From: Treponema sp.
GTDB taxonomy: Bacteria; Spirochaetota; Spirochaetia; Treponematales; Treponemataceae
Assembly (NCBI GenBank): GCA_017548565.1
Contig: JAFYZU010000005.1
Span: 1-64,000, forward strand
DNA length: 64,000 bases
Reading direction: 5' to 3'
Shown here: positions 60,480-64,000 of the stretch, in pieces
Layout: the number at the start of each line of letters is the position of its first letter
How positions within the stretch are numbered: position 1 is the first letter of the stretch
Made by a program: the position numbers and the translations under genes
The notes under the pieces: generated by a model
Seen by the model: the letters and a program-made list of their open reading frames with translations, nothing else
The model's database searches: none
Told to the model about the DNA's origin: nothing

Positions 60480-63400
60480 TTAGAATATATTCCATCTTAA
60501 ACCGATTGCATACTGGAATACCATACTGTTGATGTTATCACCGGCAACGTCGGTTGGAATAAACCATAATGCAAACTCAGAATAGAAGCCCATTACAGAG
60601 AATGCAGACCATTTCTTAAAGTTGATTCTAGGGAATTCAACCTGTGCAAGGACAGCCGAAAGCCACTGTGGTTTACCTGATGCTGTTTCATTAAATCTTG
60701 AGAACTGAGCACCAAGAGTAAAGTTAGCATAGAGCCATTCCCAGTCATGTCCGAAGAAATAACTGAACGGTAATGTAGCGATGTTTGCAAGCAGCTTGAA
60801 GCCGAATACATTATCACCACCATAACGCATTGGTGATTCTTCTTTATTAAGGAATTCGTTAGCCTTATCACGCTGTTCTTTTGTGAACTGACCCCACTGT
60901 GCCTGAAGTTTTACGTTATCATCAAAGAATGTAAGACCTGCACCAATATCAAACAAAGTAGCACCCCAGAAATGGAAGTCAACATAAAGTCCCTGAATGA
61001 ATGCCGGAACCTCGTATGCAGATTTATCACCTTTACGCAGGCTTATCTGAACAGATTCAAGACTTACATCATCACTTGAAAGACCTGAAACATCAAGCTC
61101 CTGGTTATAGCGTCCGCCTCGTCCTGGAGAAATCAGACGAACTGACGGTTTTGTATTATCAATCTGAACAATAGTACGGTCAATTGCAGTATCACCGTTT
61201 TCCATTGTTACTCTGACAATCATAAAGTGATAACCCTGTGCAAGATCCTGGTTTTCAACACGATAATTCCATCTGCTTCCTTTTGAAAGCTCTTCGAAAG
61301 TCTTACCGTTATCAAAGCTTATTTCAATTTTCTGGATTGCCTTTTTAGTTGCATATACCAGTTTTTCTTCTTTTGATGCTTCCTTAGAATTGATGTAAAC
61401 CTCTTCTTCTGCAGACGGGAAATATCCTGCGCGACCACGTAAGTATGGACGTTCTACAGCAAAATCACCATATGTAAAGTTATCAAGCGTAATCCAAGGA
61501 CCAACCTTAGTATAATTAATAGTCTGTGCTCTTGAAGGAATATGTCTTCCATTTTCAAGAACTGCTTCTACACGATAAGTATGTGCACCATCTGTCATAT
61601 CTGCAGTTTCACGAATAATTTCCTCTCCAGATTCATCATCATATTCTCCGGTTTTCTTTGAGCTCGGAGGTGTGATTTCAAACTTGAAGTAGCCTGAATC
61701 TGTAAGAGATGTTTCTTTAACTGCTTTATTGTCTACATAAAGTACAAGCTTATCAATCTTTGAACCTGCAGCTGCTTCTGCCTGTCCGTAAATATTGAAG
61801 TAACCGTTTTTATGTTCACCGTTCAAAGGATAAAGGATGTCGACAGTTGCGGCTGGCTTATTCTTATCAAGGTGGATGTTACGGCTTACATTTGTTCTGT
61901 TACCGGCTCTATCTTCTCCCGAAACTTCAACGTTATAGAAACCGTTCGGAAGATCGGTAATATCCATCGTTTCACCGATAATCCTGTCTATTTTAAGTCT
62001 TCGCACGATAGATGAACTTGTTCTGTCCATGTTACGGATTGTTGCATACATATTTGTAATTTCAACGTTATCAAATGCGTAACCTGCAAAGAACAGCTGA
62101 CCTGTAGAAGTTGAATCATCTAACGGCAATTCAAGTTTAATCTCAGGAGCATCGTTATCTATGTTAATCAAGCTCGAGTAAAGACCTGTAATTCCATAGT
62201 TATCTGTAATTCTTAAGAATACTACAGATGTACCGCCCGGAATAGCACGTGTATCAAATCTGTACGACCATCTTTCTTTTCCGCTTGCTTCATTATAGCT
62301 GTTACCGTTATCGAGAGATATTTCTACCTTACCGATACCGTTTTTGTCACTTGCAACACCGGAAATTTCTACAACTTCACGAACTGATGTATCAATTCTT
62401 GGAAGCTCTACTGAACCCTTAGGCTCTTCAAGAGAAACCCTGAACTTACGTTTAACTTCTTCACCACGTACACCGTTTACGTCAACTGCATAAACTGTTA
62501 CCGAGTGTTCATTATCTGTCATTTCAGAAATAGGAACTTTAATTTCATAGCTTGAACTTAATCCGTACTCAGCATTTGAATCTCTTGTTCCATAAGTTTC
62601 AGTCTTTGAAACCTGTTTATATTCACCGTTATCGATTCGATAGAATACTGTAGATTCACCATCATCATCATATACGACACCTGAAACAGTAAAGTCACGG
62701 GTAATAACTTCCATCTCTTCAGGAATATGAATTTCTGCTACAGGAAGATCCGATTTATTGTCTACCTTAAAATCCCATGAATTGATTGTTTTTGAGTTAC
62801 CTGCTATATCTGCAAATACGAAAGACATTCTGCTGTCCAGCGGCTGATCCTTTGTACCTACGTGTGTATAAAGAACATTTCCTGTATCAAGCTTGTTGTT
62901 TCTTCCTCCGTAAGTATAAGATGCCCTGTTGAAATATCCTTCATCCTTTACTTCAAATACAATCAGATTATCACCGTTTACTATATCGCCGGCAAGTGGA
63001 AGAACTACATTAACTTCCGGTGCCTTTGTATCTTTAACAATAGCTGAGCGGTAGTACGAAACATGTCCGGCATTATCTGTTGCACGATAGTCTACAGTTA
63101 TAAGACCGTCATCCATCTTTGAAAGATCAATTTCTCTTGAGAATGTAACACCACGTCCCTGAGCTATTGAGAATTTAGACCATGTTTCACCCTTATTCAA
63201 AGAGTATTCTACACTTCGTACACCAAGTGCATCCTGGGCTGCACCCTGAAGAACAAGTGTATTCCTTGCCCATGTATTTACCTTTGGTGACTGAGATTCC
63301 GGAGCAAGAACCGGACCTTCTGAATCGGCAAGCAGGTTAACGCTCTTAGATTCAAACACACGTCCATAAGTATCTGTTGCACGTAATCTTACACCACGGT

Positions 63401-64000
63401 AATTTCCATCTTTTGTTGCTGTTACAACAATGAGATTTCCGTTCTGTTCAATTTCAAGACCTGACTGAGCACCAATCAATTCAGATTTAAATGTACTTGT
63501 TATGTTTGCATAGAAATAGAACTTAGAACCGTCTGACATTACATAGTTTGCATCTACTGAATCATAGAATGTTCCAGAGCCAGGGAATTCGTAAACCTTT
63601 AACGAATCGTCCTGTTCTTCCGGAACCGGTCGTACAGTAGCAAACGAACCTGTTAATTCCTTATCACCGAATGCAGGAGATTTAATTGTAAGCTTGATAT
63701 TGTTCATTCGGCTAGGAAGATTAGAAATAGGAATTTCTGCAATCCATCTGTTGGTACCCTCTGCAGGCTTTGTCATTGACGCACTGCCTGTCTGTCGTTC
63801 ATCACCACCGAAAGTTTTATCACCTGTAATTTCATAAGAAACCGAGCTGATGTTTGCAACTGTATCGATATAAGCAACAATCTTATGCTGTGATTTAACT
63901 GCCTTATCAAGAACAACTGCCATACCGCTTCTGTACTGTTCTTCATCAATTAAAGCAAAATGATAATCAATTGTAGGCTCTTTCAAGGCTGTGAATGAAG
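60480..64000 (-). CDS. Giant exported Ig-like repeat protein with C-terminal outer-membrane domain (5' end outside window)
   Basis: More than 1170 residues; the frame is open to the window edge, so the N-terminus is missing. Most of it is Ig-like/cadherin-like repeats with the recurring pattern V-x-Y/I-S-L/F-D/N-x-G-x-S/T-W/Y followed by TDN-x-G and D-N/T-x-A/K-P (KGETWSKF, NGNSYNEA, NGKTFEEL; IDNDAPEIKLELPL, VDNTKPSVRLISP-like). The last about 200 residues (YVDFHFWGATLFDIGAGLTFFDD onward) are strand-rich and end in Phe, as in an outer-membrane barrel. Predicted surface adhesion or structural protein, possibly the anchor of the downstream exported proteins. Confidence 0.8.
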   Translation of the reverse strand, partial: SFTALKEPTIDYHFALIDEEQYRSGMAVVLDKAVKSQHKIVAYIDTVANISSVSYEITGDKTFGGDERQTGSASMTKPAEGTNRWIAEIPISNLPSRMNNIKLTIKSPAFGDKELTGSFATVRPVPEEQDDSLKVYEFPGSGTFYDSVDANYVMSDGSKFYFYANITSTFKSELIGAQSGLEIEQNGNLIVVTATKDGNYRGVRLRATDTYGRVFESKSVNLLADSEGPVLAPESQSPKVNTWARNTLVLQGAAQDALGVRSVEYSLNKGETWSKFSIAQGRGVTFSREIDLSKMDDGLITVDYRATDNAGHVSYYRSAIVKDTKAPEVNVVLPLAGDIVNGDNLIVFEVKDEGYFNRASYTYGGRNNKLDTGNVLYTHVGTKDQPLDSRMSFVFADIAGNSKTINSWDFKVDNKSDLPVAEIHIPEEMEVITRDFTVSGVVYDDDGESTVFYRIDNGEYKQVSKTETYGTRDSNAEYGLSSSYEIKVPISEMTDNEHSVTVYAVDVNGVRGEEVKRKFRVSLEEPKGSVELPRIDTSVREVVEISGVASDKNGIGKVEISLDNGNSYNEASGKERWSYRFDTRAIPGGTSVVFLRITDNYGITGLYSSLINIDNDAPEIKLELPLDDSTSTGQLFFAGYAFDNVEITNMYATIRNMDRTSSSIVRRLKIDRIIGETMDITDLPNGFYNVEVSGEDRAGNRTNVSRNIHLDKNKPAATVDILYPLNGEHKNGYFNIYGQAEAAAGSKIDKLVLYVDNKAVKETSLTDSGYFKFEITPPSSKKTGEYDDESGEEIIRETADMTDGAHTYRVEAVLENGRHIPSRAQTINYTKVGPWITLDNFTYGDFAVERPYLRGRAGYFPSAEEEVYINSKEASKEEKLVYATKKAIQKIEISFDNGKTFEELSKGSRWNYRVENQDLAQGYHFMIVRVTMENGDTAIDRTIVQIDNTKPSVRLISPGRGGRYNQELDVSGLSSDDVSLESVQISLRKGDKSAYEVPAFIQGLYVDFHFWGATLFDIGAGLTFFDDNVKLQAQWGQFTKEQRDKANEFLNKEESPMRYGGDNVFGFKLLANIATLPFSYFFGHDWEWLYANFTLGAQFSRFNETASGKPQWLSAVLAQVEFPRINFKKWSAFSVMGFYSEFALWFIPTDVAGDNINSMVFQYAIGLRWNIF

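Overview
The window looks like a chromosome segment of a treponeme-like spirochaete, probably a host-associated commensal. Base composition is low-GC. There are many spirochaete-style lipoproteins and envelope proteins, a short RpoS-like sigma factor, a DnaE/YggT/RecG run, ThrH, a CBS-type manganese pyrophosphatase, and biosynthetic and sugar-use genes (arg, his, galK, GH3) that obligate pathogens lack. No phage, insertion sequence, rRNA or CRISPR array was seen.

Layout. 1-2350: first copy of a two-gene secreted-protein cassette (permuted NlpC/P60-like protein plus lipoprotein). 2.36-9.5 kb: low-molecular-weight phosphatase, then dnaE-yggT-recG. 9.5-15.4 kb (minus strand): VIT/VWA surface protein, a sigma factor behind an exact sigma-54 promoter, an acyltransferase and an O-methyltransferase. 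15.4-18.2 kb: second copy of the cassette. 18.3-22.7 kb: asnS, a YihY-cNMP fusion, convergent CBS-pyrophosphatase. 22.8-27.8 kb: PHP-galK-deacetylase-argJ-argB. 27.8-29.6 kb: a PD-(D/E)XK nuclease with a lipoprotein, divergent from an XRE regulator with shared operator repeats. 29.6-34.1 kb: thiamine ABC transporter (thiB-thiP-thiQ) under a TPP riboswitch, interrupted by an opposite-strand gene. 34.1-43.5 kb: outer-membrane protein, thrH, YibQ-type deacetylase, tsaD, patatin-barrel protein, a three-gene envelope operon and a YhcC-type radical SAM gene. 43.5-45.5 kb: hisG-hisB-rnhA. 45.7-52.2 kb: acyl-CoA ligase, beta-helix protein, rubredoxin, GH3 glucosidase, tRNA. 52.4-55 kb: iron alcohol dehydrogenase and aldehyde dehydrogenase. 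55-64 kb (minus): mnmE, a DUF4015-like protein, a degenerate HD-GYP protein, a small exported protein and a giant Ig-like/barrel protein running off the edge.

Most notable signals. (1) The cassette's first gene carries a GTACAAG heptamer tandem repeat in its signal-peptide coding region: three units in frame in copy 2, two units out of frame in copy 1. The gene is also flanked by an 18-19 bp inverted repeat with a consensus promoter just outside. Together these look like a phase-variable locus. (2) The RpoS-like sigma gene has an exact -24/-12 promoter and upstream repeats, recalling the RpoN-RpoS cascade of Borrelia. (3) Seven genes have a -10 box ending only 6-7 bases before the ATG and no Shine-Dalgarno sequence, suggesting frequent leaderless mRNAs. 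(4) mnmE carries an in-frame two-unit 27-bp insertion containing a palindrome. (5) An XRE/PD-(D/E)XK pair with triple operator half-sites resembles the control region of a restriction system but has no methyltransferase beside it.

Limits: all calls come from reading the sequence and motif memory; no database search or alignment was run.
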